Below, piece by piece: positions 7,861 through 16,625 of a stretch of 37,792 nt of DNA (position 1 is its first letter; each line of letters starts with the position of its first letter). The position numbers and the translations under genes were made by a program. The stretch is from contig JAGXHL010000021.1 in the NCBI GenBank assembly GCA_024636215.1, positions 1-37,792 on the forward strand, given 5' to 3'. Source of the DNA: Deltaproteobacteria bacterium (GTDB lineage Bacteria > Desulfobacterota > Desulfuromonadia > Desulfuromonadales > BM103). The notes under the pieces are model-generated. The model was given only the letters and a program-made list of their open reading frames with translations. It had not been told where the DNA came from and searched no databases.

Positions 7861-8457
7861 GTGACTCAAGGTCGGCGGCAACCGCAGCGCACCTGTCTGG
7901 GCTGTCGACAGGTCAAAGATCAGACAGAGTTGATACGTTTTGTCTGCTCACCGGATAGCGAAGTCCTGGCTGACCTCAAAGGTCGCTTGCCGGGGCGCGG
8001 TGCCTATCTTTGCAATAACCGACGCTGCATTGAGGCCGCTGTGCAGAGAAAGCAGTTTGACCGGGCCTTTCGCCGGAGTTGTCGGCCTATTGACACGAGT
8101 CACCTGATTGACGCTGTCGGCCAGGAACTTCTTGCCCATCTCGCCAGTCTTTTAGGTATGGCGCGAAAATCAGCGAAATTTGTGGCTGGCAGTAATGCCG
8201 TATTAGATGCTTTGGGTCGCAAAAAACAGTTGGCCGTGGTTATTCTGGCCAAGGATATCTCACCGCAAATAGGTGAAAAGGTCAGACGTAAAGCAGAGCA
8301 TCAGGACATAGTAACGACGAAATTATTCGACAAAATAGAGCTTGGCCGCATACTCGGGCGTGCGGAAAGAAGTGTCGTGGGTTTGCCCGATGGAAAGTTG
8401 GCGGAAGCCTTTCTTAACGATCTGTACCGTTATCAGGATATCTCAGGGGAAAGTTGA
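7861..8457 (+). CDS. YlxR (DUF448) domain fused to an L7Ae-type RNA-binding domain
   Basis: This 198-residue protein joins two nucleic-acid-binding modules that are separate genes (ylxR, ylxQ) in Firmicutes. The N-terminal YlxR domain (residues 1-90) shows [19 protein letters not shown] and [12 protein letters not shown]. The C-terminal part (about 95-190) resembles L7Ae/L30e proteins ([19 protein letters not shown], then [11 protein letters not shown]). It starts with GTG at 7861, two bases after the nusA stop, and its TGA overlaps the infB ATG as TGATG, so translation is probably coupled. The partners suggest a role in translation or RNase P/RNA metabolism, but function is not settled for the family. 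Confidence 0.88.
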   Translation: MTQGRRQPQRTCLGCRQVKDQTELIRFVCSPDSEVLADLKGRLPGRGAYLCNNRRCIEAAVQRKQFDRAFRRSCRPIDTSHLIDAVGQELLAHLASLLGMARKSAKFVAGSNAVLDALGRKKQLAVVILAKDISPQIGEKVRRKAEHQDIVTTKLFDKIELGRILGRAERSVVGLPDGKLAEAFLNDLYRYQDISGES

Positions 8458-11180
8458 TGGCTAAAATTCGTGTTCATGAGTTGGCGACTAAATTGGGTCT
8501 GGACAACAAAGACATTGTTAACAAGCTTAACCAGGCCGGTATTGAGGTCAAGAACCATATGAGTGCCCTGGAAGAAGAGGTGGCTCTCAAGTTCGAGTCC
8601 TCCCAGGCGAACCTGACAGAAGCAGCGCCTGTTGATGGTGCTGTTGAAGTCAAGGTCAAGGAAGAGCGTATCGGCTCGGGTCTGATTCGTCGCCGCCGTA
8701 AGACTGTGGTTAAAGAAGAACCGGCGCCAGCAGAAGCGGTTGCTGAAGAACCTGTGGCGGCTGCTGAAGAACCCACCACTGTTGCAGAGCTTGAAACGGT
8801 GGCTGAAGAACCCGCTGCCCCGGTTGAAGAAGCAGTTGAGCCGGAGGTTGAGGCTCCTGCGTCCGAGCTTGCAGACGAACAAGAGCCTGTGGCGGCGGCT
8901 GAAACGTCCGAGACTGTGGCGACTGAAGAGGCTGTGGCAGAAACGGATGTCCCCTCCGTTGAAGCTGAAGAGAAGCCTGCCAAGGAAGCGACAGCAAAGA
9001 AGAAGTCAAAGAAAGACTCGGGTTCTACTGCCAAAATACTGGGCCGGGTTGAGCTACCGAAACCTGCGGAAAGACCTCGTCGTCAAGCTGCAGCCGCCGA
9101 TAAAGGGAAAAGGCCTGCTCCAGCAGAGCGTACCCGCCCCGACCGTCCGGCACGTCCTTCTGCACCAAAACCTGCGGGGGCTCCGATGCAGCCGATGGTT
9201 CCCGACGTGCCTTCAGAGAAAGAAGGTCGCTCCAAAAAGAAGAAGAAGAGTGGACGCGACGGCGGAAACAGCGCTAACAGCAGCTTTGATCCAGGCGGTC
9301 CAAGGCGCAAGTCGAAAAGAGAGGTCTACGAGCCCGATCGCAACGAACGCTATCGCAAGGGCCGAAAAGCCAATCGCCCTGCTAAAAAGACTGAAATAAC
9401 CCAATCGAAGGCGATCAAACGTAAAATCAGGATTACCGACGTTATCACCATCGGTGAACTGGCCAAGCGCATGGGCGTCAAGGCCAATGATCTGATCAAG
9501 GAACTGATGCGTCAGGGGCAGATGGTGACGATTAACCATCCTCTCGATTTCGAATCTGCCGCCATCCTGGCATCGGAGTTTGGTTACGAAGTTGAAAACG
9601 TCGCTTTCGATGAGGATACCATCCTCTCGCATTCGAGCCTGGACGAGAAGGTTGATGACGAAGGCAGCAAGGAACCTCGTCCTCCGGTCATCACAATTAT
9701 GGGTCACGTTGACCACGGTAAGACAAGTCTGCTCGATTCGATTCGTGAAGCGAATGTTACTGATGGCGAGGCCGGGGGCATAACCCAGCATATCGGTGCC
9801 TACGACGTCGAACTCGATGGTCGCAAGCTGACCTTCCTCGATACGCCCGGACACGAGGCCTTCACTTCGATGCGTGCCCGCGGTGCCGAGGTGACTGATA
9901 TCGTCGTGCTGGTCGTCGCCGCCGACGACGGTGTCATGCCACAGACCAGGGAGGCGATCAACCACTCCAAGGCAGCCGGTGTCCCGATCATCGTTGCCGT
10001 GAACAAAATTGACAAGCCCGGAGCGAATCCTGATCGGGTGATGCAGGAACTGTCTGAACTTGAGCTCCTCCCCGAGGATTGGGGCGGTGAGACAATCTAC
10101 GTCAATGTCTCTGCCAAGGAAAAGACCAATATCGACAAGCTGCTGGAGATGATCCTGCTGCAGGCTGAAGTCCTCGAACTGAAGGCCAACCCGAACAAAC
10201 GCGCCCAGGGCGCCGTTATCGAGGCTCGACTTGATAAGGGACGTGGTCCGGTGACCACGGTTCTGGTTCAGCAGGGAACTTTAAAAGTCGGTGACCCGAT
10301 CGTTGCCGGCCTGCACTTCGGTCGTGTCAGATCAATGACCAACCACCGTGGCCAGTCTGTTGATGCTGCCGGCCCGTCGTTCCCGGTCGAGGTGACAGGG
10401 CTGACCGGTGTTCCCGAGGCAGGTGAATCCTTCCACGCGGTAGAAGATGAAAAAACCGCCAAAGACGTTGCACAGCATCGTCACCACAAGATCCGTGAGG
10501 CCGAACTTGCCAGAAGCAGCAAGGTCTCCCTGGAAGAACTCTACGCCCGCATTCAGGAAGGCGACGTCAAGGAGCTCAAAGTTATCGTCAAGGCAGATGT
10601 TCAGGGCTCAGCAGAAGCTGTCTCCAGCACCTTGACGAAGCTCTCCACCGATGCCTGCCGACTGATTGTGATTCACTCCGGCGTAGGCGGCATTACCGAA
10701 ACTGACATCAGTCTGGCTTCTGCTTCAGATGCGATCGTGTTGGGGTTCAATGTCCGTCCGGCTCCAAAAGCAACGGCTTTGGCCGAGCTTGAAGGTGTTG
10801 ATATCCGTCTCTATAACGTCATCTACGATGCGGTTAACGACATTAAAGATGCCATGGAAGGCTTGCTCGCACCGACTCTCAAGGAAGTTGATCTCGGCCG
10901 CGCGGAAGTCCGCGAGGCTTTCAACGTCACCAAGGTTGGCACTGTCGCCGGTTGTTATGTCACCTCTGGCAAGATCCTGCGTAATGCTCATGCCCGCCTG
11001 TTACGCGACGATGTTGTGATCTGGACCGGAAAGCTTTCTTCTCTGCGGCGTTTCAAGGATGATGTCAAGGAAGTCAGCAATAACTACGAATGTGGTATCG
11101 GCCTTGAGAATTACAACGACGTCAAGCCGGGTGATATCATCGAGGCTTACGAGATCAAGGAATTCAAAACAGCTCTCTAG
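8457..11180 (+). CDS. infB: Translation initiation factor IF-2
   Basis: IF-2 is the GTPase that brings initiator tRNA to the 30S subunit and promotes subunit joining. The 907-residue product has a small N-terminal domain ([19 protein letters not shown]), a long Glu/Ala/Pro-rich then Lys/Arg-rich linker (about residues 75-310), a second IF2N module ([19 protein letters not shown]), the G domain with [11 protein letters not shown] (about 416), DTPGHEAF (about 461) and NKID (about 516), and domains II-IV. I use ATG 8457, which overlaps the previous stop, with AGGGG ahead of it. The linker is highly repetitive and probably disordered, which is common in this protein. Confidence 0.97.
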   Translation: MAKIRVHELATKLGLDNKDIVNKLNQAGIEVKNHMSALEEEVALKFESSQANLTEAAPVDGAVEVKVKEERIGSGLIRRRRKTVVKEEPAPAEAVAEEPVAAAEEPTTVAELETVAEEPAAPVEEAVEPEVEAPASELADEQEPVAAAETSETVATEEAVAETDVPSVEAEEKPAKEATAKKKSKKDSGSTAKILGRVELPKPAERPRRQAAAADKGKRPAPAERTRPDRPARPSAPKPAGAPMQPMVPDVPSEKEGRSKKKKKSGRDGGNSANSSFDPGGPRRKSKREVYEPDRNERYRKGRKANRPAKKTEITQSKAIKRKIRITDVITIGELAKRMGVKANDLIKELMRQGQMVTINHPLDFESAAILASEFGYEVENVAFDEDTILSHSSLDEKVDDEGSKEPRPPVITIMGHVDHGKTSLLDSIREANVTDGEAGGITQHIGAYDVELDGRKLTFLDTPGHEAFTSMRARGAEVTDIVVLVVAADDGVMPQTREAINHSKAAGVPIIVAVNKIDKPGANPDRVMQELSELELLPEDWGGETIYVNVSAKEKTNIDKLLEMILLQAEVLELKANPNKRAQGAVIEARLDKGRGPVTTVLVQQGTLKVGDPIVAGLHFGRVRSMTNHRGQSVDAAGPSFPVEVTGLTGVPEAGESFHAVEDEKTAKDVAQHRHHKIREAELARSSKVSLEELYARIQEGDVKELKVIVKADVQGSAEAVSSTLTKLSTDACRLIVIHSGVGGITETDISLASASDAIVLGFNVRPAPKATALAELEGVDIRLYNVIYDAVNDIKDAMEGLLAPTLKEVDLGRAEVREAFNVTKVGTVAGCYVTSGKILRNAHARLLRDDVVIWTGKLSSLRRFKDDVKEVSNNYECGIGLENYNDVKPGDIIEAYEIKEFKTAL

Positions 11181-11187
11181 AGTGCAT

Positions 11188-11475
11188 ATGGTTATTGGCG
11201 TACTGCAATTGGATTTGCACCTGCAAGGACCTCAGAGTCTTAAGCAGAAGCGCGGTGTAATCCAGAAAATCCTCGCTCGTTGCCGTAACCGCTTCCCGGC
11301 CAGCTGTGCTGAGATAGGTCATCAGGACCTGTGGCAAAGGGCTCTGTTGGGATTCGCTGTGATCAGCTCCTCTGAACAGGTCGTTGCTCCAATATTAACG
11401 CGCATAGAAGATGAAGTTCTCTCTCTGGGTGAACTTGACCTGATCAATGCCGACACCGAATTCATCCATTACTGA
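11188..11475 (+). CDS. DUF503 family protein (YlxP-like)
   Basis: This 95-residue protein has the DUF503 pattern MVIGVLQLDLHLQGPQSLKQKR at the start, and a second half with DLWQRALLGFAVISSS where most members have a hydrophobic strand followed by small residues. Members sit between infB and rbfA in many genomes, exactly as here, and are thought to act in ribosome assembly or translation, without a proven reaction. The start could be ATG 11188 or GTG 11182; the former matches the family. Confidence 0.9.
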   Translation: MVIGVLQLDLHLQGPQSLKQKRGVIQKILARCRNRFPASCAEIGHQDLWQRALLGFAVISSSEQVVAPILTRIEDEVLSLGELDLINADTEFIHY

Positions 11476-11493
11476 TTAAGATAAGGTCCAAAC

Positions 11494-11853
11494 GTGTCCT
11501 CACAACGAGCACAAAGGGTGGCTGAAACCATCCATAAAGAAATATCAAGTCTGTTGATCAAAGGTCTCAAGGACCCCCGCATTGGCTTTGTGACAATCAC
11601 TTCTGTTGATGTTACCTCCGATCTTCGCCAGGCCCGGGTTTATTACACCCTGATGGCCAGTGAAGATGACCGTGCTGAAACCCAGGCCGGTCTCGATAGT
11701 TGCTCTTCATACATTCGTCAACAACTTGGTCGCCAGCTGCGCCTGCGTTTTATCCCTGAAATCCTTTTCGAGTATGATGCCTCCTTCGATTATGGCCAGA
11801 AGATCGAAAAGCTCTTAAGTGAAATCAAGACAGACGAACCACAAGATGATTGA
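11494..11853 (+). CDS. rbfA: 30S ribosome-binding factor RbfA
   Basis: RbfA is a KH-fold protein that binds the 16S rRNA 5' region and is needed for late 30S assembly and cold growth. The 119-residue product shows the family pattern RAQRVAETIHKEISSLL near the start, the conserved KDPRIGFVTITSVDVTSDLRQARVYYT stretch (about residues 27-53), and LGRQLRLRFIPEILFEYDASFDYG at the end. It starts with GTG 11494, seven bases after AAGGT, and overlaps nrnA by 8 bases. Confidence 0.95.
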   Translation: MSSQRAQRVAETIHKEISSLLIKGLKDPRIGFVTITSVDVTSDLRQARVYYTLMASEDDRAETQAGLDSCSSYIRQQLGRQLRLRFIPEILFEYDASFDYGQKIEKLLSEIKTDEPQDD

Positions 11854-12805
11854 TCAGCTTCTGCAACTCATTGACCGAAACCAGACTTTTTTTGTCGCCG
11901 CTCATGAAGGTCCGGATGGTGACGCGATCGGCTCAACCCTGGCTCTGACCAATGCTTTGCGTGAGATGGGTAAGGATGTTGTTGCCTATAATCGTGATCG
12001 TGCACCCCTTGAGTATGAATTTCTGCCAGGCTATGAAACCGTCGTCAATGAAATTGACGACTCTCAGGTCTTTGATGTCGGCTTTGTTCTCGACGCCGGC
12101 GAATTGGAGCGTGCCGGTAGCTGGATTCGCGAACGCTGTCAAAAGCTGGTTAATATTGATCATCATCCCTATTCAGACAATTTTGGTGATATCTATTTCG
12201 TCGATACGGACGCCTGCGCCACCGGTATTCTGATCTACCGTCTCCTGCAATCTGCCGGGCATCCGATTTCACTGGATGTCGCGACCTGTCTCTATACGAC
12301 GATCCTCTCTGATACTGGCTCCTTCCGTTATTCCAATGCCAACCCGGAGGCTTTTCAGGTTGCCGGCGAAATGGTCGGTTTCGGTGTTGATCCATGGTCA
12401 ATTGCTTCCGGTCTTTACGAAAGCCAGGAGTTTGTACGGCTGCGGCTGCTGGCCCTCGCTTTACCGACACTGCGCGTTTCAGATTGCGGTCTCTACGCAT
12501 CGATTGCCGTCTCTCTGGAGATGTATGAACAGGCCGAGGCCAACGCAGAGGCGACGGATCGCTTTATCAATTACCCCCGTTCGATCAGAGGCGTTGAAGT
12601 CGCCATCTTTTTTCGACAGATAAACGAGCACAGCTTCAAAGTCGGTTTCCGTTCCAAGGGCAATATCGATGTCGGCGCCCTGGCGAGAGCCATGAACGGC
12701 GGCGGTCATCACAATGCCGCAGGGGCGACAGTCGACGGCACCCTCGAAAGTGTTCAAGGCTGGGTCTTTGATCGCGTGTCCGCGTTGCTCGTCGACCTGC
12801 CATGA
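11846..12805 (+). CDS. nrnA: Bifunctional oligoribonuclease/pAp phosphatase (DHH-DHHA1 family)
   Basis: This 319-residue protein of the NrnA type hydrolyses short RNA oligonucleotides (nanoRNA), and often also 3'-phosphoadenosine 5'-phosphate. Metal-binding motifs are present in order: HEGPDGDAIGS (about residues 23-33), the VLDAGELERAG segment, the DHH triad in NIDHHPYSDNFG, and the DTGSFRYSN motif. The C-terminal DHHA1 domain ends with the substrate-binding NGGGHHNAAGA. It sits between rbfA and truB as in many bacteria and overlaps truB as ATGA, so coupling is likely. Confidence 0.93.
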   Translation: MIDQLLQLIDRNQTFFVAAHEGPDGDAIGSTLALTNALREMGKDVVAYNRDRAPLEYEFLPGYETVVNEIDDSQVFDVGFVLDAGELERAGSWIRERCQKLVNIDHHPYSDNFGDIYFVDTDACATGILIYRLLQSAGHPISLDVATCLYTTILSDTGSFRYSNANPEAFQVAGEMVGFGVDPWSIASGLYESQEFVRLRLLALALPTLRVSDCGLYASIAVSLEMYEQAEANAEATDRFINYPRSIRGVEVAIFFRQINEHSFKVGFRSKGNIDVGALARAMNGGGHHNAAGATVDGTLESVQGWVFDRVSALLVDLP

Positions 12806-13785
12806 TCGGTATCCTGATCGTCGATAAACCGCAGGGCGTTACCTCTTTCGACATGGTGCGCCAGGCACGTCGTTGGTGCAAAACCCGACGGGTCGGTCAC
12901 GCAGGGACACTGGACCCTTTAGCGACCGGCGTGCTGCCGATCGCTGTTGGCTGGGCGACCCGCCTGGTCGAATATATGATGGCCGGTGAGAAGACTTATC
13001 AGGCAACTCTGAGGTTGGGAGCCGTTACTGATACCCAGGATGCGCAAGGACAGGTCCTTGAAGAGAAAAACTGGCAGCATGTGGATCGAGAGGCTTTCGA
13101 TACGGCTCTCACAGCGTTTCTCGGCCCGATCCAGCAGCTGCCTCCGATGTATTCAGCGCTCAAAAAGGATGGCCAGCCACTCTACAAGTTGGCGCGTCAG
13201 GGTATCGAAGTGGAACGCCAGCCACGCCCGGTTACGGTTGAAAGCCTCGTGGTTGATGAATTCGCGCCTCCTTATGTCACCTTTACGGTTCGTTGCAGTA
13301 AAGGGACTTACGTAAGGACTCTCTGCCACGATCTGGGGCAGATGCTGCATTGCGGCGCTCATATGACGGCTTTACGTCGTCTCGCATGCGGCCAGTTTGA
13401 TGTATCGGTCAGTCACACGCCGGGTGAAATTCAGGATCTGGTCGAGCAGGGCAAGCCCCTGCCGCTCCTGTCGCCTGCGCAAGCCCTGGCTGATTGGCCG
13501 GCCCTCACGGTATCCGGGCGTTTGCTCGACAGGTTGCAGGACGGTGTAGCACCGGAGATGGCTGAATTGAATGTTTCCGGCCTTCTTGCGGGTGATCGGG
13601 TTCGCTTTCTGTCTGATGGGGCCCTGGTCGCCATTGCCAGGTTTGCACCCGGGGGCCATACTAAAAGATCTGGAGACCATGATAAAAGGCCTGGAGACCA
13701 TGATAAAAGGTCTGAAGACCATGGTAAAAAACTGCGCGACTTCGAGCTTATAAAGGTTTTCCCGCGGCCTGAGATTAATGGATAA
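12802..13785 (+). CDS. truB: tRNA pseudouridine(55) synthase TruB
   Basis: TruB isomerises U55 in the T-loop of tRNAs to pseudouridine and acts as a tRNA folding chaperone. The catalytic aspartate is D38 in GHAGTLDPLATGVL; KTYQATLRLG, the PPMYSALKKDGQPLY segment and CSKGTYVRTLCHDLG are also typical. The 327-residue product carries an unusual insertion of a tandem seven-residue repeat (GDHDKRP-like) near residues 286-310, inside the C-terminal PUA-like region, before the usual final strand (LIKVFPR). The reading frame is intact, so the enzyme is probably active. It overlaps nrnA by four bases. Confidence 0.95.
   Translation: MIGILIVDKPQGVTSFDMVRQARRWCKTRRVGHAGTLDPLATGVLPIAVGWATRLVEYMMAGEKTYQATLRLGAVTDTQDAQGQVLEEKNWQHVDREAFDTALTAFLGPIQQLPPMYSALKKDGQPLYKLARQGIEVERQPRPVTVESLVVDEFAPPYVTFTVRCSKGTYVRTLCHDLGQMLHCGAHMTALRRLACGQFDVSVSHTPGEIQDLVEQGKPLPLLSPAQALADWPALTVSGRLLDRLQDGVAPEMAELNVSGLLAGDRVRFLSDGALVAIARFAPGGHTKRSGDHDKRPGDHDKRSEDHGKKLRDFELIKVFPRPEING
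13655..13732 (+). repeat. In-frame 21-bp tandem repeat in truB
   Basis: Three 21-bp units start at 13670, 13691 and 13712 (each beginning CTGGAGACCATG or CTGAAGACCATG), preceded by a decayed partial unit. Each unit encodes seven residues such as GDHDKRP, so copy number can change without breaking the frame. The first two units differ only at the last base. Confidence 0.93.
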
Positions 13786-13860
13786 ATACTTTACACGTCA
13801 GACTGTTTGTGATAAATAATGCTTCTTTAAGGTCGCTAATGGCCAAACCGGAAACTCCGG

Positions 13861-14016
13861 ATGGACACAGTGAAGTTTTCGATCTGGAAACGAGGAATTT
13901 TTCGTCGAGGCAAGGAAATCAAGGGCTGGCGCGGAGGCGTACATCGGTACGCCGCACATGCTAGCCCGCAGATTGACGCAGCATCGGCGGAAAAGAACCT
14001 TTTCCGGACGGAAACT
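13861..14016 (+). repeat. Structured dispersed element, copy 1 (between truB and rpsO)
   Basis: This copy folds into one long interrupted hairpin. Paired blocks from outside in are AGTTTTCG 13874-13881 with CGGAAACT 14009-14016; CTGGAAA 13884-13890 with TTTCCGG 14001-14007; TTTTTCGTCGA 13898-13908 with TCGGCGGAAAA 13984-13994; GGGCTGGC 13923-13930 with GCTAGCCC 13960-13967; and GGCGTAC 13936-13942 with GTACGCC 13947-13953 closing an ATCG loop. Copies at 23787-23955 and 36625-36801 keep the pairing with different bases. A 53-codon frame (13861-14022) runs through it. It lies upstream of the rpsO ribosome binding site, in the same orientation, so it is probably transcribed as the rpsO leader. 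Confidence 0.85.
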
Positions 14017-14058
14017 AAATAACAATAACTCATAGACAAAGACCAAGGAGGTGGCTCC

Positions 14059-14325
14059 GTGCTGGCCACAGAACGCAAACAAGAAATCATTGAAAAGTTC
14101 AAGACCCATGAGGGTGACACAGGTTCTCCAGAAGTTCAGATTGCACTGCTTTCGGAGCGAATCACCTATTTGACGGATCATTTCCGTACTCACAAAAAGG
14201 ATCACCACTCCCGTCGTGGTCTGCTCAAAATCGTCGGCCAACGTCGTCGTCTGCTCGATTATCTGAAAAGCAAGAGCGTTGAGCGGTACAGCACGGTCAT
14301 TAAAGAGTTGGGTATTCGTCGCTAA
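14059..14325 (+). CDS. rpsO: 30S ribosomal protein S15
   Basis: S15 is a primary 16S rRNA-binding protein of the platform of the small subunit and forms bridges to 23S rRNA. The 88-residue product is full length and canonical: [38 protein letters not shown] and [10 protein letters not shown] are all present. Translation starts with GTG at 14059 after a strong AAGGAGGTGG. In E. coli S15 represses its own translation through its leader; here the leader contains the structured repeat copy 1, which is unrelated to the E. coli pseudoknot as far as I can see. A terminator-like hairpin separates it from pnp. Confidence 0.97.
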   Translation: MLATERKQEIIEKFKTHEGDTGSPEVQIALLSERITYLTDHFRTHKKDHHSRRGLLKIVGQRRRLLDYLKSKSVERYSTVIKELGIRR

Positions 14326-14330
14326 AATCA

Positions 14331-14372
14331 GGCAGCAAGCGTCTATCTCTGATAGGGCTGCTGCCTTTAGTT
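14331..14372 (+). terminator. Hairpin with short U-tract after rpsO
   Basis: GGCAGCA (14331-14337) pairs with TGCTGCC (14359-14365), with an inner CTATC/GATAG stem, followed by TTTAGTT. The interrupted U-tract suggests partial termination or a 3'-end/processing structure between rpsO and pnp. Confidence 0.6.
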
Positions 14373-14388
14373 CGTAAGTGTCATGGCC

Positions 14389-14452
14389 GGGAGGATGTCC
14401 GGAGAGAGGTCCTGAGCAAGAGTGCTTCAGTATCTGTCTCAGGCCACCCTCC
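14389..14452 (+). promoter_or_regulatory. Folded pnp leader, possible RNase processing site
   Basis: GGAGG (14390-14394) can pair with CCTCC (14448-14452), enclosing CCTGAG (14411-14416) with CTCAGG (14438-14443). In E. coli a double-stranded RNA stem at the same place, between rpsO and pnp, is cut by RNase III and lets PNPase control its own mRNA. The similarity here is of position and form only. Confidence 0.35.
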
Positions 14453-14514
14453 TCTGCCATTTTAGGAAACAGTACATTATTGGTGACCGGAAGGCCGGTC
14501 AGAAAGAGGAAAGC

Positions 14515-16614
14515 ATGGCTTATCAAAAAGTTGAAATCGAGTTCAACGGGCAACCGTTGACCATGGAAACGGGCAAGATGGCCCGTCAGGCTGACGGCGC
14601 TGTCGTTATTACCTATGGCGAGACCAAGGTGCTTTGTACCGTTGTCTCAGCCAGAAAAATGCGTGAAGGGCAGGACTTCTTCCCTCTCACTGTCAATTAC
14701 CAGGAAAAGTTTTATGCCGGCGGTAAAATCCCCGGTTCCTTCTTCCGTCGTGAGCGTGGCACCACTGAGCGCGAGACCTTGATCTGTCGTCTGATCGATC
14801 GTCCTATGCGTCCGCTCTTCCCCAAAGGGTACATGTTTGAAACTCAGATCATGCCCACCGTGATTTCGGCGGACATGGTCAACGATCCCGATACGATCGC
14901 CATGGTTGCTGCTTCAGCTTCCGTTGCCGTTTCGGACATTCCTTTCGAAGGCCCTATCGCCGCCGTACGGGTTGGCCGGGTTGATGGCAAACTGATTGCC
15001 AACCCGACTCTTGAGCAGATAGCTCAGAGTGATGTCGAGATCGTTGTCTCCGGCTCGAAAGATGCCGTCATGATGGTTGAAGGTGAGTCTGACTTCCTCT
15101 CCGAAGCGGAGATGCTTGATGCGATCTTCTTCGGCCACGAGTCTCTACAGCCCCTGATCGACGCACAGACCGAGCTGGCCAGACTGGTCGGCCTCGAAAA
15201 GCGTGAGTTCATCGTTGCGGAAACTGATCCTGCCCTTGAAGCCAGGGTCACTGAACTGGCAGAAGCCAAGGTTGCTGAAGCTGTTAAAATTGTCACCAAG
15301 CAGGAGCGCTATGCCGCCCTGGCAGACAATCGCAGCGCAGTCAAGGAAGCCCTGGCTGAAGAGTTCGAAGGCCGCGAAGGCGAGATCAGCGCCATCCTCG
15401 GCGCTGTTGAGAAGCGAGTTGTGCGCCAGATGGTCACCAAGCAGCGCGTCCGTATCGACGGTCGTGACATGAGTACCATCCGCCCGATCTCCTGTGAAAC
15501 AGGAATTCTGCCGCGTTCCCACGGCAGCGCACTCTTTACCCGTGGCGAGACCCAGGCACTGGTTGCCGCGACGCTCGGCACCAAGGTTGACGAGCAACGC
15601 ATGGACAATGTTCAGGGGATGGAGTTCAAGAAGTTTATGCTCCACTACAACTTCCCTCCATTCTGCGTTGGTGAGACCAGCATGCGCCTCTTCCCCGGCC
15701 GTCGTGAAGTCGGCCACGGTATGCTCGCAGAGCGTAGCGCTGCCCAGATTCTGCCGAAACATGAAGATTTTCCTTACACGATTCGTATCGTTTCCGACGT
15801 TCTCGAGTCGAATGGTTCTTCGTCCATGGCTTCTGTCTGCGGAGCCTCTCTGGCGTTGATGGACGCCGGTGTCCCGGTTAAGGAAGCCATTGCCGGTATC
15901 GCCATGGGTCTGATCAAGGAAGGCGATGACGTCGCCATCCTCTCCGATATCCTTGGTGACGAAGACCACCTTGGTGACATGGACTTTAAAGTCACCGGCT
16001 CTGCCAAGGGCATTACCGCCTTGCAAATGGACATCAAAATCTCCGGCGTCACCAAGGAGATCATGACCCAGGCGCTGGATCAGGCCAAAGCAGGACGTAT
16101 TCATATCCTTGGTGAGATGGCTAAAGCGATCGATGCCCCACGCGAAGAACTCTCCAAGTACGCTCCGCGCATCACCAGCATCAAGGTCAAATCGGACCAG
16201 GTGCGTACGGTCATCGGTTCGGGCGGCAAGAATGTCCGCGGCGTTATCGAGGCAACCGGCTGTGCGATCGATATCCAGGACGACGGAACCATCCATATTG
16301 CTTCGTCTGACGGCGAGGCCGCCAAGCTGGCGATCAAGATGATCCGCGACCTGATTCAGGAAGCAGAAGTTGGCAAGCTCTATGAAGGTACCGTCCGCAA
16401 GATCATGGAGTTTGGTGCTTTTGTCGAGATCTTCCCGGGAACCGATGGTCTGGTTCATATTTCTGAACTTGATAAAGAGCGTGTCCGCGCGGTCACTGAT
16501 GTTTTAAGTGAAGGCGACAAGGTTCTGGTCAAGTGCATCGGCATTGACAAGCAGGGCAAGATCAAGCTGTCCCGCAAAGAGGCTCTCGGTCAGACTCTGC
16601 CAGAGGGCGTGTAA
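14515..16614 (+). CDS. pnp: Polyribonucleotide nucleotidyltransferase (PNPase)
   Basis: PNPase degrades RNA 3'-to-5' by phosphorolysis and is a core part of the mRNA decay machinery. The 699-residue product has two RNase PH domains (about 10-230 and 310-540), the second with [19 protein letters not shown] and the [12 protein letters not shown] active-site segment, then a KH domain ([16 protein letters not shown], near 560) and an S1 domain ([20 protein letters not shown], near 621-690). I chose ATG 14515, preceded by GAGGAAAGC, because the family begins at this point ([12 protein letters not shown]); the frame is open further upstream through the structured leader. Confidence 0.97.
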   Translation: MAYQKVEIEFNGQPLTMETGKMARQADGAVVITYGETKVLCTVVSARKMREGQDFFPLTVNYQEKFYAGGKIPGSFFRRERGTTERETLICRLIDRPMRPLFPKGYMFETQIMPTVISADMVNDPDTIAMVAASASVAVSDIPFEGPIAAVRVGRVDGKLIANPTLEQIAQSDVEIVVSGSKDAVMMVEGESDFLSEAEMLDAIFFGHESLQPLIDAQTELARLVGLEKREFIVAETDPALEARVTELAEAKVAEAVKIVTKQERYAALADNRSAVKEALAEEFEGREGEISAILGAVEKRVVRQMVTKQRVRIDGRDMSTIRPISCETGILPRSHGSALFTRGETQALVAATLGTKVDEQRMDNVQGMEFKKFMLHYNFPPFCVGETSMRLFPGRREVGHGMLAERSAAQILPKHEDFPYTIRIVSDVLESNGSSSMASVCGASLALMDAGVPVKEAIAGIAMGLIKEGDDVAILSDILGDEDHLGDMDFKVTGSAKGITALQMDIKISGVTKEIMTQALDQAKAGRIHILGEMAKAIDAPREELSKYAPRITSIKVKSDQVRTVIGSGGKNVRGVIEATGCAIDIQDDGTIHIASSDGEAAKLAIKMIRDLIQEAEVGKLYEGTVRKIMEFGAFVEIFPGTDGLVHISELDKERVRAVTDVLSEGDKVLVKCIGIDKQGKIKLSRKEALGQTLPEGV

Positions 16615-16625
16615 TCTCATCGCAA

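Noticed and set aside
8740..9399. Long alternative frame inside infB
   Set aside because: It arises from the repetitive Glu/Ala/Lys linker of IF-2 and has low complexity.
13431..13722. Minus-strand frame with MVFRPFIMVSRPFIMV repeats
   Set aside because: It is the complement of the 21-bp repeats in truB.
15145..16458. 437-codon minus-strand frame opposite pnp
   Set aside because: Antisense to a canonical PNPase; a by-product of codon bias with no family match.
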